DNA of 64,000 nt from contig JAEZFW010000028.1 of assembly GCA_023417315.1 (NCBI GenBank), forward strand, positions 1 to 64,000. Reading direction: 5' to 3'. A program made the translations under genes and the position numbers. Under the pieces are notes generated by a model. The model was not told the origin of the DNA. It worked only from the letters and a program-made list of their open reading frames with translations, and made no database searches. The DNA comes from Pseudomonadota bacterium (GTDB lineage Bacteria > Pseudomonadota > Gammaproteobacteria > Steroidobacterales > Steroidobacteraceae). This document shows positions 34,195-43,187 of this stretch, piece after piece. Positions within the stretch are counted from its first letter, which is position 1. Each line of letters begins with the position of its first letter.

Positions 34195-35097
34195 CTAGAA
34201 TAGATCCAGTGCACCCGAATCGATGAGCTGAATCACGATCGGAAACCCAATGATGATGAATGTGATCGGGAACAACAGCGCGATCAGCGGAAACAACATC
34301 TTCACCGGTGCCTGATTCGCCAACTTCTCGGCGCGCACGAACCGTTCCTGTCGACGTTGCCGCGCTTGATCGGCTAGTACGTCTCCCAACGACCCGCCCG
34401 TTTCTTCTGCTTGCGTGACCGATGCCGCGAAGTTCGTCACGGCGGGAATGAGGATGCGAGCAGCGAGCCGATCGAGCGAGACTCGCCGAGCGACCCCTGT
34501 ACGCGTCTCGCGAAGGTATCGGGAGAATTCGTCTTTGACCGGACCTGCGCGGAGCTGCTCGACGGCCTGTTCGACCGCTGCGGTGAACGTCAGCCCCGCT
34601 TTCATCCCGAGGACGACCACGTCGAGAAAGAACGGGAACTCCTTCTCGAAGCGCGCTTGGCGTTTCTTGCGCGCGTCTCGGAGCCAGATATCGGGATAGA
34701 GATAACCGAAGGGCACTAGACAGCCAATGAGGCTGAGATACAACGGATCGCGAATCCGCGCCACGAAGATGAGATAGACGGCGATGAGTATCGCGATGAC
34801 ACATGAGACGCGTCGAATGACGAGGAATTCTGCCGGCGTAATCAGATAAGCGGCGCCTGCAGCATTGAGCTGCGATTGAACGACCTCACGAGTGTGAGAT
34901 GCGAGCGCTGCATCCACACTCGATGTGTACCAACGAAGCAGAGGCCGCAGCAGACGCAAACCCAGTGGGAGCTCATCGCGCCAAGCGCTGTCGCGCGCGA
35001 GCGCTTCTGTCGCGCGTCGGCGCAGCGCGAGAGGCAGCAGCAAGACGAGCATGCAGGCGAGTGTTACGAGCGCTGAAACGAGCACGGCATCTGTCAT
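34195..35097 (-). CDS. tadC: Tad pilus inner-membrane protein TadC
   Basis: GspF-family platform protein of the Flp/Tad pilus, 300 residues. Two membrane segments lie near the N-terminus (about 3-25 and 95-140), a T2SSF domain spans about 150-275 (FPFFLDVVVLGMKAGLTFTAAVEQA, ETGGSLGDVLADQARQRRQERF), and a strong final membrane helix (LFPLIALLFPITFIIIGFPIVI). It follows tadB by 30 bp; the two platform proteins work with the CpaF ATPase. Confidence 0.92.
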   Translation of the reverse strand: MTDAVLVSALVTLACMLVLLLPLALRRRATEALARDSAWRDELPLGLRLLRPLLRWYTSSVDAALASHTREVVQSQLNAAGAAYLITPAEFLVIRRVSCVIAILIAVYLIFVARIRDPLYLSLIGCLVPFGYLYPDIWLRDARKKRQARFEKEFPFFLDVVVLGMKAGLTFTAAVEQAVEQLRAGPVKDEFSRYLRETRTGVARRVSLDRLAARILIPAVTNFAASVTQAEETGGSLGDVLADQARQRRQERFVRAEKLANQAPVKMLFPLIALLFPITFIIIGFPIVIQLIDSGALDLF

Positions 35098-35127
35098 TCG
35101 GCCACATCCATGTTCATGACTCGATTT

Positions 35128-35979
35128 CTATACGTCGATCGTCACGATCTTTCTGATCATCCACGCTGCGATCGTCATCATCACTGCGATCACGCCCAGC
35201 ACGATCCATCCGTACCACTGCGTAAACAACAGACCCATGCGGTCAGGTTGCTGCTGGTAGAGCACGAAACCGATGAAGACCGGGAGCAGCCCGACGACCC
35301 ACCCTTGCGCTCGACCCATTGCGGTCAATGCATCGATTTTCCCTTCGATGTGTGCCTTCTCCTGCAGCGTCTTCGCTAGCGACTCGAGAGTATCTGCGAG
35401 ATTGCCGCCGACGCGACGGGACACGTTGATCGCGGTGTTCATGAGATCGAGCTCGGGTGCATCGATGCGTTTTCGCATGTCGAACAACGATTCCGACAAC
35501 TGACGCCCGACACGATGTTCAGCAAGTACGATCGTGAACTCTTGGCTTAGAGGCGGTGGTTGGCGCGTGCTCAGGAGCTCGAGCCCCTTCGACAAGTTAG
35601 AGCCGGCGCGTAGCGCTGAAGAAAGCGCCAGCAAGGCATCGGGCAACTGATAGACGAATTTCTTCACACGCGTTCGCGCAACGCGCGCAAGGATGAATCT
35701 CGGCGCAGCGATCCCCAGTACCGTGGCCGTGACCGCGCCAAAGAGGCCCAAGATGTAGAAGCCGATCGCGGCGCCTGCTGCGGTGAGCACGAGGCTGAGT
35801 CCGAACAGTCTGCGCGGGTTGGCGACGATGAAGTTGTTCTTGAGCCCAGCACCGATGCTGCGAACAAAGGCTTGCTCATAACCACATAATCCGCTGCGCA
35901 AGGCCAGCACGAGGAGCGCTATCGCGGCCATGAGGCAAACCGCGATCAGTACCTTCGCATGCATCATTGCGTGCGTCAT
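35128..35979 (-). CDS. tadB: Tad pilus inner-membrane protein TadB
   Basis: 283-residue GspF-family protein. N-terminal helices (about 8-26 and 50-90) precede the T2SSF domain (about 105-235: LPDALLALSSALRAGSNLSKGLELL, ISRRVGGNLADTLESLAKTLQEKAHIEGKI-type segment), and two C-terminal membrane helices end in WMIRKIVTI. Its start overlaps the stop of the upstream ATPase gene by four bases, indicating coupling. Confidence 0.92.
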   Translation of the reverse strand: MTHAMMHAKVLIAVCLMAAIALLVLALRSGLCGYEQAFVRSIGAGLKNNFIVANPRRLFGLSLVLTAAGAAIGFYILGLFGAVTATVLGIAAPRFILARVARTRVKKFVYQLPDALLALSSALRAGSNLSKGLELLSTRQPPPLSQEFTIVLAEHRVGRQLSESLFDMRKRIDAPELDLMNTAINVSRRVGGNLADTLESLAKTLQEKAHIEGKIDALTAMGRAQGWVVGLLPVFIGFVLYQQQPDRMGLLFTQWYGWIVLGVIAVMMTIAAWMIRKIVTIDV

Positions 35980-37673
35980 CGAAACGAATGTCCTCGGGAG
36001 TGCCCTTCAGCCTCGAAGAGTGTGCGGTCGATGCTCACTCCAGATTCCTCCAGCTCCTCGTAGAACCTGGGCGGCTGACCGCACGCGACAAAGTCGCCGA
36101 GGATTTCGCCATCGGCGTTGATTCCTCGTTGCTTGAAGCTGAAGAGAGGCTGCATGAGGATGATGTCTTGATCGATGCCATCGACTTCAACGATCGAGGT
36201 CACCCGCCGCCTGCCGTCGCTGAAACGCGTCTGCTGCACGATGATATCGACGGCGGAGGCGATCTGTTCGCGTACGGCACGCAACGGCAAGTCCATTCCT
36301 GCCATTAACACCATGACTTCCAGACGCGAGAGTAGATCGCGCGGTGAGTTGGCGTGCCCGGTCGTGAGCGAGCCATCGTGCCCGGTGTTCATCGCTTGCA
36401 GCATGTCGAGTGCTTCGCCACCTCGACATTCGCCGACGATGATTCGATCCGGGCGCATGCGAAGTGCGTTACGCACGAGATCACGAATGGTGACCTCGCC
36501 CCTGCCTTCGACGTTGGGGGGTCGCGCTTCGAGGGACAGCACGTGTGGCTGTGCCAGTCGCAATTCTGCCGCGTCTTCGATCGTCACGATGCGCTCGGTC
36601 GGTGCGATCGATTCCGAGAGCGCATTCAAGAAGGTCGTCTTGCCGGACCCAGTCCCGCCCGAGACGATGATGTTCTTGCGGCACTGAATGCACACCTTGA
36701 GAAAGCTGGCCATGTTGCGCGTCAGCGCACCTACCTCCACCAGGCGGTCCATCGAGAAGCGCTGCCGCGCGAACTTCCTGATCGTGAGGATTGGGCCAAC
36801 CAACGACAACGGAGGAATGATGGCATTCACTCGCGATCCATCGGGCAATCGCGCATCCACCATCGGGACGCCTTCGTCGATGCGTCGGCCGAGCGGCATC
36901 ACGATGCGCTCGATCACGCGCATCAATGAATCCGCGTTGATGAAGCGCGCCTGGACCGGAGATAGTCGGCCGAGTCGCTCAACGTAGATGTGATCGGGAC
37001 CGTTCACCATGATCTCCGATACCGACTCATCCGCGAGAAACGGTTCGATTGGCCCGTAGCCGATGATCTCCGCTGTCATCTCTTGCACGAACCTGCCGTG
37101 CTCGATGTGCTGAGGCAGATTGATCTCGCCATTCGAGATGATCGACTCGATCGCGCTGCGCGCTTCCTGCCGCAGATCGACAGTCCTCAAGTTGTTCAGC
37201 GCAGTGCGCCGAAACAAATCCAGCTCTCGCAGCACGAGCTCCTGGAGCTTGGCTTTGAGCGGCTGGTCATCATGGGGCTCAGGAGCGTCGCTGCTCGAAG
37301 CGAGCGCGTTGCGTGCGAGTTCTGTTTCGTGCGGATTACCAAGGGCTGCTCGGTCTCGCTTAGCACTGCTGCGCGCAGATTGCGATCCGAGGATCGACAG
37401 CTGGCATTCGCCGATTTCGAACGTGTCTCCCGGTTCTGCGGGGGCCATGCGTGAGATGACGACTCCGTTGCGCCGTATGGGTTCGGCGGCTCCCAATTCC
37501 TGGAGGTAAGCTCCGGCCGCGTCCACTCGCAAGCAAGCGTGTCTTTTCGCGACGGAATCGTGGCGGATGCGAATGTCCGCCGCGAAGCTGCGACCGATGA
37601 CATACTCGCCTTCACGAGCGAGCGTACGCAGCAGCGGCGACTCCCCTGGAATGTTGAAGCGAAGATCGATCAT
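35976..37673 (-). CDS. tadA: FHA domain-CpaF/TadA secretion ATPase fusion
   Basis: 565 residues. Residues 1-97 form an FHA-like domain (EGEYVIGRSFAADIRI, SVAKRHACL, GDTFEIGECQLSIL), which normally binds phosphothreonine. A linker (about 98-140) leads into a complete CpaF-type secretion ATPase (about 140-560) with Walker A GGTGSGKTTF (Lys345), an Asp box around TIEDAAELRL, Walker B IIVGECRGGEALDML and the His box TGHANSPRD. It powers Flp pilus assembly. The fused FHA domain suggests control by phosphorylation. Ends overlap tadB by four bases. Confidence 0.92.
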   Translation of the reverse strand: MIDLRFNIPGESPLLRTLAREGEYVIGRSFAADIRIRHDSVAKRHACLRVDAAGAYLQELGAAEPIRRNGVVISRMAPAEPGDTFEIGECQLSILGSQSARSSAKRDRAALGNPHETELARNALASSSDAPEPHDDQPLKAKLQELVLRELDLFRRTALNNLRTVDLRQEARSAIESIISNGEINLPQHIEHGRFVQEMTAEIIGYGPIEPFLADESVSEIMVNGPDHIYVERLGRLSPVQARFINADSLMRVIERIVMPLGRRIDEGVPMVDARLPDGSRVNAIIPPLSLVGPILTIRKFARQRFSMDRLVEVGALTRNMASFLKVCIQCRKNIIVSGGTGSGKTTFLNALSESIAPTERIVTIEDAAELRLAQPHVLSLEARPPNVEGRGEVTIRDLVRNALRMRPDRIIVGECRGGEALDMLQAMNTGHDGSLTTGHANSPRDLLSRLEVMVLMAGMDLPLRAVREQIASAVDIIVQQTRFSDGRRRVTSIVEVDGIDQDIILMQPLFSFKQRGINADGEILGDFVACGQPPRFYEELEESGVSIDRTLFEAEGHSRGHSFR

Positions 37674-37688
37674 CTGTGTCTGTCCGCC

Positions 37689-38897
37689 TCAATCCATCAG
37701 CTTGAACTTCAGCGCCTCATCGGAGGCCCGCCTGAGATCCTCGAACTTCTGAATGCCCCCCTTCACAGCCTCGGAATCGGCAGTCAGGATCTGTGGAGTC
37801 ACGAGCACGACGAGCTCCGTTTCGCCGCGGCGGAATTGGCGCGACTTGAACAATTCCCCCAAGATAGGTACCGACCCTAGACCGGGCACCTTGACGACGG
37901 TCTTTGCATCTTCGGTGTTGAAAAGTCCGGCTACGATCATCGTTTCGCCGCTCTGCACATTCATCTCGGTGTTGGTCTTGCGCGTGGCGAAGCCGGGAAT
38001 GCCGAGCACGGAGATGGCCTTGTCGACGCTGCTGACCTCGACTCCGACCTTGGTGCGAATGAGCCCGACGTCGTTGGCGCGCGGCGCGATGTTCAGAATG
38101 ATCCCGAACTGCTTGAAGATCACGTTCAGCGCGCCATCCTGGTTCTGCACGGGAATAGGCACTTCACCACCGACGAGGAAATCCGCTTCACCTCCGTTGA
38201 TGCAGGTCAGGGTTGGCTCAGCCAAAAGTCGCGCATCGCCGTTGTTCACGAGCAGATTGATCACGGACTCGACGACGGTGGTGAGCGCGAAGTAGTGGTT
38301 GTTCGTGCCGAGCTCGAGCGGGAGCCCTTCGAGTCCATCGACCGAATCGGGGATGATGCGGAAGTGTTCGTTCGTCACGAACTCATCGAGCGTGCCGAAC
38401 ACTGGACCCGCAGCGATGTCCGCCCAATCGATGCCGATGTCACGCAGCGCCGTCTTCTTCACCTCGATGAGCTTGGCCTTGATGAGAATGGTCGATTGCG
38501 CTTCGAGCGCCGTAACGGCGGCAGGTCGCTCGATCTCCACGCCGAGCACGTTCACGAGATAGGCCATCGTCGTTCCGTCTCGTCCCCAGATGCGTAGATC
38601 GGTGACTCCCTCGCGCTTGCCCAAGAGCAATATCTCTTGTGTGTCATCGAAGACTTTGACGTCGATGATGCTGCCGTCGCCCGCGGAAACTCGCTTCGCA
38701 TTCGGATAGCGAAGGAGCAGGCTTTGACCAACGGGCAGAGAGAGCACGCTCACGGGCGCGGCAGAAACGGCTGCCTCGTCCTGAGCGCGAGCGTGCAGCG
38801 GCAGTGCGACGAACAAGAGCAAGATGAGCTGCAGATATCGTCGTCGAGTTTCGAACCGTCCAGCTCGCTTGCTTTGACATCCATGACTCTGTGTCAT
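37689..38897 (-). CDS. rcpA: Tad pilus outer-membrane secretin (CpaC/RcpA)
   Basis: 402-residue secretin. A signal peptide (about 15-38, ending HARAQ) is followed by the Tad-specific N-terminal domain (about 50-125: LSLPVGQSLLLRYPNAKRVSAGD, ILLLGKREGVTDLRIW) and a secretin domain (about 195-385: GEADFLVGGEVPIP, GIILNIAPRAND, SGETMIVAGLFNTEDAKTVVKVPGLGSVPILGELFKS, LVVLVTPQIL). Four bases separate it from cpaB and 15 from the ATPase gene. Confidence 0.93.
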   Translation of the reverse strand: MTQSHGCQSKRAGRFETRRRYLQLILLLFVALPLHARAQDEAAVSAAPVSVLSLPVGQSLLLRYPNAKRVSAGDGSIIDVKVFDDTQEILLLGKREGVTDLRIWGRDGTTMAYLVNVLGVEIERPAAVTALEAQSTILIKAKLIEVKKTALRDIGIDWADIAAGPVFGTLDEFVTNEHFRIIPDSVDGLEGLPLELGTNNHYFALTTVVESVINLLVNNGDARLLAEPTLTCINGGEADFLVGGEVPIPVQNQDGALNVIFKQFGIILNIAPRANDVGLIRTKVGVEVSSVDKAISVLGIPGFATRKTNTEMNVQSGETMIVAGLFNTEDAKTVVKVPGLGSVPILGELFKSRQFRRGETELVVLVTPQILTADSEAVKGGIQKFEDLRRASDEALKFKLMD

Positions 38898-38901
38898 GTC
38901 T

Positions 38902-39696
38902 TCACACTCCGCCCAAGATCACTTCGATGCGGCGGCGAGTACCGAGGCTACGATTTACAGGTTCGCCGAAGAGCAAGGTCTGTTTGGTAATGCGCGATAA
39001 GCGTAGATCGGCGCGATCCTCGGGCTGTCGCAATGTGATGGTGATTTTGCCTGCATCTTGAGCGAGCGTGATCTTTGCTGCCTCCTGCGGCGTGACCGAA
39101 ACGGTCACGGTTCGATACTGACGCTGGAGCTGCACGTCGGGATGATTGTCGTTCGTCAACGTCCGCATACCTGTAGCGATAACGTGAACGTTGGAGAGCA
39201 GCGGTAACGTCGTCGTTTCATGACCGCTCGTCGTGGTGAAGAAGAGGTCGATGCGATCGCCTGGTGCAAGCATCCCCGAGATGGAGGACTCTTCGTCGAC
39301 GGGAAATGTCAGTGCACGCATACCTTCGGCGAGCTGCGAAGAGAAACCCGCGGCAAAGTCTTGCGCAAGGTGCGCCGTCAGCACGGGCTCGCCGCTACGC
39401 AGTGGCTTCGCGAGAAAGCGACCGGACACATCGCTCCATCGGCTCGCCCGCAAGGCGTCCGCGTGCAGAAAGGCGCCGGGGACTTCACGCACAGCGACGT
39501 TCTGCGCCGACAGAGGCACACCGGGACGAAGATCGTGCGCGGCGACAATGACTTTCTCGGGCGCGTACTGTGCGTCGAGCTCCGCGCGTCGCTGCGCGAT
39601 GGATGTCTCGATGTAGCCATTGGCCAAGAACGCGGCACCGCTACCCGCGGCAGCGGCACCCCCTAGCATCAAGACCGTAACGATCGTGCCTTTCAT
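38902..39696 (-). CDS. cpaB: Flp pilus assembly protein CpaB/RcpC
   Basis: 264 residues with an N-terminal membrane anchor (about 5-27), a SAF domain (about 48-110: KVIVAAHDLRPGVPLSAQNVAVREV) and the RcpC/CpaB C-terminal domain (MRALTFPVDEESSISGMLAPGDRIDLFFTT, YRTVTVSVTPQEAAKITLAQDAGKITITLR). Works with the secretin in the periplasm. The start is supported by AAGGAGG 8-10 bases upstream. Confidence 0.93.
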   Translation of the reverse strand: MKGTIVTVLMLGGAAAAGSGAAFLANGYIETSIAQRRAELDAQYAPEKVIVAAHDLRPGVPLSAQNVAVREVPGAFLHADALRASRWSDVSGRFLAKPLRSGEPVLTAHLAQDFAAGFSSQLAEGMRALTFPVDEESSISGMLAPGDRIDLFFTTTSGHETTTLPLLSNVHVIATGMRTLTNDNHPDVQLQRQYRTVTVSVTPQEAAKITLAQDAGKITITLRQPEDRADLRLSRITKQTLLFGEPVNRSLGTRRRIEVILGGV

Positions 39697-39724
39697 TCTC
39701 GCGCCTCCTTGCGCATCGCTTCGA

Positions 39725-39880
39725 TCAAAGCGGAATCATGAGCACCCACGCGAACTCATCGTGATGCTCACGAATGAGCGTCAACATCGCCTGGCCGCCG
39801 CGCCAGACGGCAATGAGCCCAAGCAGAACGGCTAGGTACTCCGTCGTGCCCCACCCACGTTGAGCTGCTCGGCGGTTCAT
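39725..39880 (-). CDS. 51-residue prepilin-like small protein in the tad operon
   Basis: A short gene of 51 codons. The product has a basic N-terminus (MNRRAAQRGWG), then TTEYLAVLLGLIAVW, resembling the type IVb prepilin junction (GxxxEY followed by a hydrophobic helix) seen in Flp pilins, and a short tail. Support: GGAGAAAGG lies just before the ATG, the ATG overlaps the upstream gene's stop as ATGA, and cpaB follows 28 bp later. It may be a minor Flp-like pilin. Whether it is cleaved is untested. Confidence 0.68.
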   Translation of the reverse strand: MNRRAAQRGWGTTEYLAVLLGLIAVWRGGQAMLTLIREHHDEFAWVLMIPL

Positions 39881-40575
39881 GCCTTTCTCCACACGATGAC
39901 AATGGCCGTCGCGCTGGTACGCGTACGATCCGGTAGGAAGGTCAGCAAAGCGTGCTCTGCGCCGCGTTGCGCTTCAACGAGCTGTCCTCCTAGGGTGGCG
40001 CGAGTGGCTTGCTGCCGTACGATCTGCCATCCGTGTTTCGTCAAGAGCTGTTCGTAACTCGTTGCGTCGACATGCGCCGCGCGCGAGCTGACAAGGCTGA
40101 TATGCTCAGCCTCCACGCCGAGATCCTCGTATTGCTGAAGATTGATGATGCGTAGTCCCTTCAGCACGGGGAACTTCGTGTCGAGTTGCGCGACTACCGT
40201 GGCGGGATTCGCACTGACGGTCATCGTACCCACGCTGCCACGCGTCGAAGGTTGTGCTTGGATTGTCGCGAAGTAGCGTTGGTGTTTGATCGCAAGGATG
40301 TGCCGATCGCCATTGCGACTCACTCTGCTCTCGAGCGCGCCCAGACCTCGGAACCACCTTTCGTAGTGATGCAGTAAAGCGAGGGGATCCATGGCGGACT
40401 CGAATGCTTTCAGCGTCATCGGAAGACCATTGACCTTCATGCTCTTGGCGATCCACTGCGCCTGGCCCTCCGGGGGATCCGCGAGCTCCGGAAGCTGATC
40501 TGTCGCTCGCGATAGATCGCCCGCGTGCGCACAGAAGCCGATGACTCCGGACAGTGTTATTGCAGCGATTCGCAT
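39877..40575 (-). CDS. Tad-locus exported protein of unknown function
   Basis: 232 residues with a signal peptide (about 1-18, ending CAHAG). No membrane segment beyond that. The mature part looks alpha/beta: a segment with WIAKSMKVNGLPMTLKAFES, an HYERWF motif, and a C-terminal strand-rich region (GWQIVRQQATRATLGGQLVEAQRGAEHALLTF). Position between the pseudopilin genes and cpaB, 5 bp after the TadE-like gene, points to a periplasmic pilus-assembly role. Family not recognised. Confidence 0.68.
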   Translation of the reverse strand: MRIAAITLSGVIGFCAHAGDLSRATDQLPELADPPEGQAQWIAKSMKVNGLPMTLKAFESAMDPLALLHHYERWFRGLGALESRVSRNGDRHILAIKHQRYFATIQAQPSTRGSVGTMTVSANPATVVAQLDTKFPVLKGLRIINLQQYEDLGVEAEHISLVSSRAAHVDATSYEQLLTKHGWQIVRQQATRATLGGQLVEAQRGAEHALLTFLPDRTRTSATAIVIVWRKA

Positions 40576-40580
40576 CGGTA

Positions 40581-41462
40581 CTAACGGCGCTGCACGTAAG
40601 CAGCCGGGAGATCGGTGGATCTCGGCTGAAGATCCGGCTCCCAGGCAAACTGACCTTCACCGTACAGAGGGCGGCCTCGTCCCAGCGCGAGTGAGCCGAT
40701 GGCTCGAGCAGGCAGTTCGAGGAGCTCGATGAATTCGTTCGTCGTGACATAGTCGATCCGCCGTCGAAACTCGGTCTCGCGCGCCGCCGCCCACGTGTCA
40801 CTCAAGATGCCTCCTCTCGCCTGCAACGTCAGCGCCGCATGTGGCTCCTGCGTGTGCACGCCGTGCGTCAATGCGGGAGGTGAGGATGCAAGCTCAGACA
40901 AAGACGGGCGCACACGGATCTGCACCTGCGTGGTCGCAAAAGCGCGCCTGTTCAGATCTAAGTCTTCGACTCGCAAGAGACTTGCGACGCTGGCAATCGA
41001 CCCATTTCCATACGCAAGATTGGGGATCAGAAAGTAGCCCACGTCCACGGGCGATGGGTGCTCATCGATTCCTTGCGAGACGCCGCTCGCATCGTGTTCA
41101 TAGTCTATGAGACGTTCCTGTGAGCGGTCGCGCCACAAGCTGTTCTCCGTGATGCCTTCGCTTCGCAGCGCGTCCATCTCGACGAGAGGGGTTCCCGGAT
41201 GGCCCAGCACGCGATCTCGAGTCTCGAGTGTAATGTCCTGCGTGCTCTTCACGTTGCTCGTGCCGTCACTGCGCCAAACCGTTCGTTCCCAAACGCCATA
41301 GCGCGCAGCGTCGAATGACTTGTGTTTGATGTCCGCCTGCTTCCCGAGCAGTGGCACACCGATCAGAAAGGGGGTGAGCGCGAGGAGTGCCACGAGCGTC
41401 TCTGCCATCGCACTACCGCGCTCACACGAAGAGCGTTTTGCGATTCCTCTCGCGAGCTTCAC
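40581..41462 (-). CDS. TadE-like minor pseudopilin
   Basis: 293 residues. The N-terminal ERGSAMAETLVALLALTPFLIG fits a TadE-type pseudopilin: a charged leader, a G-S/A-x-A-E-T motif and a hydrophobic helix (about 19-38). The rest is a large soluble region without recognised domains, longer than classic TadE. Its start overlaps the TadG-like gene's stop (ATGA). Confidence 0.75.
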   Translation of the reverse strand: MKLARGIAKRSSCERGSAMAETLVALLALTPFLIGVPLLGKQADIKHKSFDAARYGVWERTVWRSDGTSNVKSTQDITLETRDRVLGHPGTPLVEMDALRSEGITENSLWRDRSQERLIDYEHDASGVSQGIDEHPSPVDVGYFLIPNLAYGNGSIASVASLLRVEDLDLNRRAFATTQVQIRVRPSLSELASSPPALTHGVHTQEPHAALTLQARGGILSDTWAAARETEFRRRIDYVTTNEFIELLELPARAIGSLALGRGRPLYGEGQFAWEPDLQPRSTDLPAAYVQRR

Positions 41463-42691
41463 AGCCCGCCTCCCAGATCCAGGTGCGCGAGTCGCGCTTC
41501 CCAGAAAGGATTGAACAGATTTGCGAACTCGTGCATATCGGCACCCAGGGTTGGAAAACCGCCGGTGCGAGGCCGACGGAATTCAACACGTGCGATTGCA
41601 ATGGCGGTGATCGGCACATTAGGCGATTGCATGCCTAGGAGATCTGCAGTGGCGATGTGCTCTTGTGCCTGCGTTACGAGCGCTGCGATGCGAAGCGTAC
41701 GATCTCCCGGTGCGCCGGCCACGTTGTAGTAAGACGGCACACCTGAATAGTCCGAATCGAACTCGCTAGCGCTCGCAGTGCTCTCGTCCTCTCCGATTCG
41801 CCGCCAACTGCTCCAGCCGAAGGGACGGCGCGTGCGGTATTGAAGCTGATCGCGCGCACGCCAGTCGGCGCCTTGCGCTGACTGAGTGTGCGTCGTGCTG
41901 CCCTGCTTACGCAGCCGGAATGCAAGCCCAGTTTCTTGCCAGCCCCGCTGTCCGGGAATCCAGCGCCGCACGTTATCGTTCGCGTTCAAGCTCAGGTCGA
42001 CCAACTCCGAGAGGCTGCCGCGGTCGTTCGACGCCGTATAGCGGCGCACGAAAGTGGGCACGCTTGCGAGCTGGCTCATGAGCTGCGTCTCGATGATCGT
42101 ACGCAGCTCCTGTGGCATGCGCGACAGTTCGCCCCGATCGTTCACACGAAGATCAGGGTCATAGTTGCGCGCGGTGGCCTGCATCAGCTCGTTCAAGTTG
42201 TCGAGCGCAAGCGAGGCCTGAGCTTCTGCCTGCGCCGCACGGAAATTGGCATTCCAAAGATCGATCGCCGGAACTGCCACGTCCGCCGACTGCTCTGCAA
42301 GTTCGCGGACTTGCTCGGCGATCTGCTCGGCAATATCGATGTACTGTCCCACGATCGGGATCCATTGCGTGACTCGATCGATGTACTCGATCGAGTCGTG
42401 CACGTAGCGCACCCAGCTTACGTAGGAAACAAAGTGACCCACAGCGGCGTCATTCGCGAGCATCGCGCGGTTCGTGTACGCGACAAAATTGAGGTGTCGC
42501 GCAGTCCAAACCGCACCGCTGTAGGCCGCAGCATCCGCAGCATTCGTCGCTTGGGTTTTATGAGTGATTCTCTGGGACGTGTTGAACAGGAGCACGAGCA
42601 CTGCACTGGTGATGAGCACGCCAAGTAGCGCGACTGGCACGATCTGCCCGGCTTGAGTCTTGCGAGAGCCAGTCGGTACTGAAGGCCGCAT
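41459..42691 (-). CDS. TadG-like Flp pilus protein
   Basis: 410 residues. The N-terminal region AGQIVPVALLGVLITSAVLVLLFNTSQ (membrane helix about 15-38), followed by THKTQATNAADAAAYSGAVW, is characteristic of TadG/Flp-type putative pilus proteins, where the AADAAA motif is hallmark. The remainder is helical with a Trp/Arg-rich stretch and a terminal Gly-rich end. No von Willebrand A domain is evident, unlike classic TadG. Confidence 0.75.
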   Translation of the reverse strand: MRPSVPTGSRKTQAGQIVPVALLGVLITSAVLVLLFNTSQRITHKTQATNAADAAAYSGAVWTARHLNFVAYTNRAMLANDAAVGHFVSYVSWVRYVHDSIEYIDRVTQWIPIVGQYIDIAEQIAEQVRELAEQSADVAVPAIDLWNANFRAAQAEAQASLALDNLNELMQATARNYDPDLRVNDRGELSRMPQELRTIIETQLMSQLASVPTFVRRYTASNDRGSLSELVDLSLNANDNVRRWIPGQRGWQETGLAFRLRKQGSTTHTQSAQGADWRARDQLQYRTRRPFGWSSWRRIGEDESTASASEFDSDYSGVPSYYNVAGAPGDRTLRIAALVTQAQEHIATADLLGMQSPNVPITAIAIARVEFRRPRTGGFPTLGADMHEFANLFNPFWEARLAHLDLGGGL

Positions 42692-42730
42692 CTGTGATCA
42701 CCCGTTGAAGTGGCCGTGCTCCGGATGCTC

Positions 42731-43018
42731 TTAATCGCCGCCTCCAGCATTTGTCTGCTGGTTGTACGTCGCCAAACTATCCGCTTGAGCCGCACGGGTC
42801 TGGGCAGTCGTCGCCGAACTCTGTGCGTCCGTGATGTCTTGGCTGCCAGATTGACCCGCCATCTCGCGGCTCATGCCGGCCATCTGGTTCTGCAAGACAT
42901 CACCGAACGCGGCGAATAGTCCAATCCCAGCGACCGCCACAAGCGCGGTGATGATGATGTACTCGCTCATGCCTTGGCCGAGCTGTCGTCGAGCGCCTGT
43001 GAGCTGACGCGTACGCAT
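42731..43018 (-). CDS. flp: Flp-type pilin
   Basis: 95 residues. GQGMSEYIIITALVAVAGIGLFAAFG (about 14-39) is a canonical Flp prepilin cleavage and helix region (G/xxxSEY). The Gln/Ser/Ala/Thr-rich tail (about 55-95) is longer than in short Flp pilins. AGGAGG lies 5 bases before the ATG. First gene of the tad operon and preceded by a hairpin-rich leader. No prepilin peptidase gene is present in the cluster, so cleavage depends on an enzyme encoded elsewhere. Confidence 0.85.
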   Translation of the reverse strand: MRTRQLTGARRQLGQGMSEYIIITALVAVAGIGLFAAFGDVLQNQMAGMSREMAGQSGSQDITDAQSSATTAQTRAAQADSLATYNQQTNAGGGD

Positions 43019-43187
43019 AAAGCCTCCTGATTGCTTGTTGGTATCTTGCTGCGAGAGTGTTCTCGAGCTGCAGGCGCCAAGTTACGCGGACGGCATGTGC
43101 AATGAGCAGCGAATATCGGGTGGAAGAAAGAGAAATGCGCGATGAGCACGACGTGCGATACGTGCGAGCGACGAAGGTGCCAGAGAC
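43019..43187. other. flp proximal leader/promoter region
   Basis: Between a terminator-like hairpin and flp; about 170 bp. It contains a Pyr-rich stretch on the minus strand but no clear -35/-10 or sigma-54 element. An alternative reading frame across 42967-43380 has no family resemblance. Confidence 0.35.

Noticed and set aside
34175..34804. Upstream extension of the DUF192 frame
   Set aside because: It overlaps tadC out of frame; a good SD and ATG at 34174 mark the real start.
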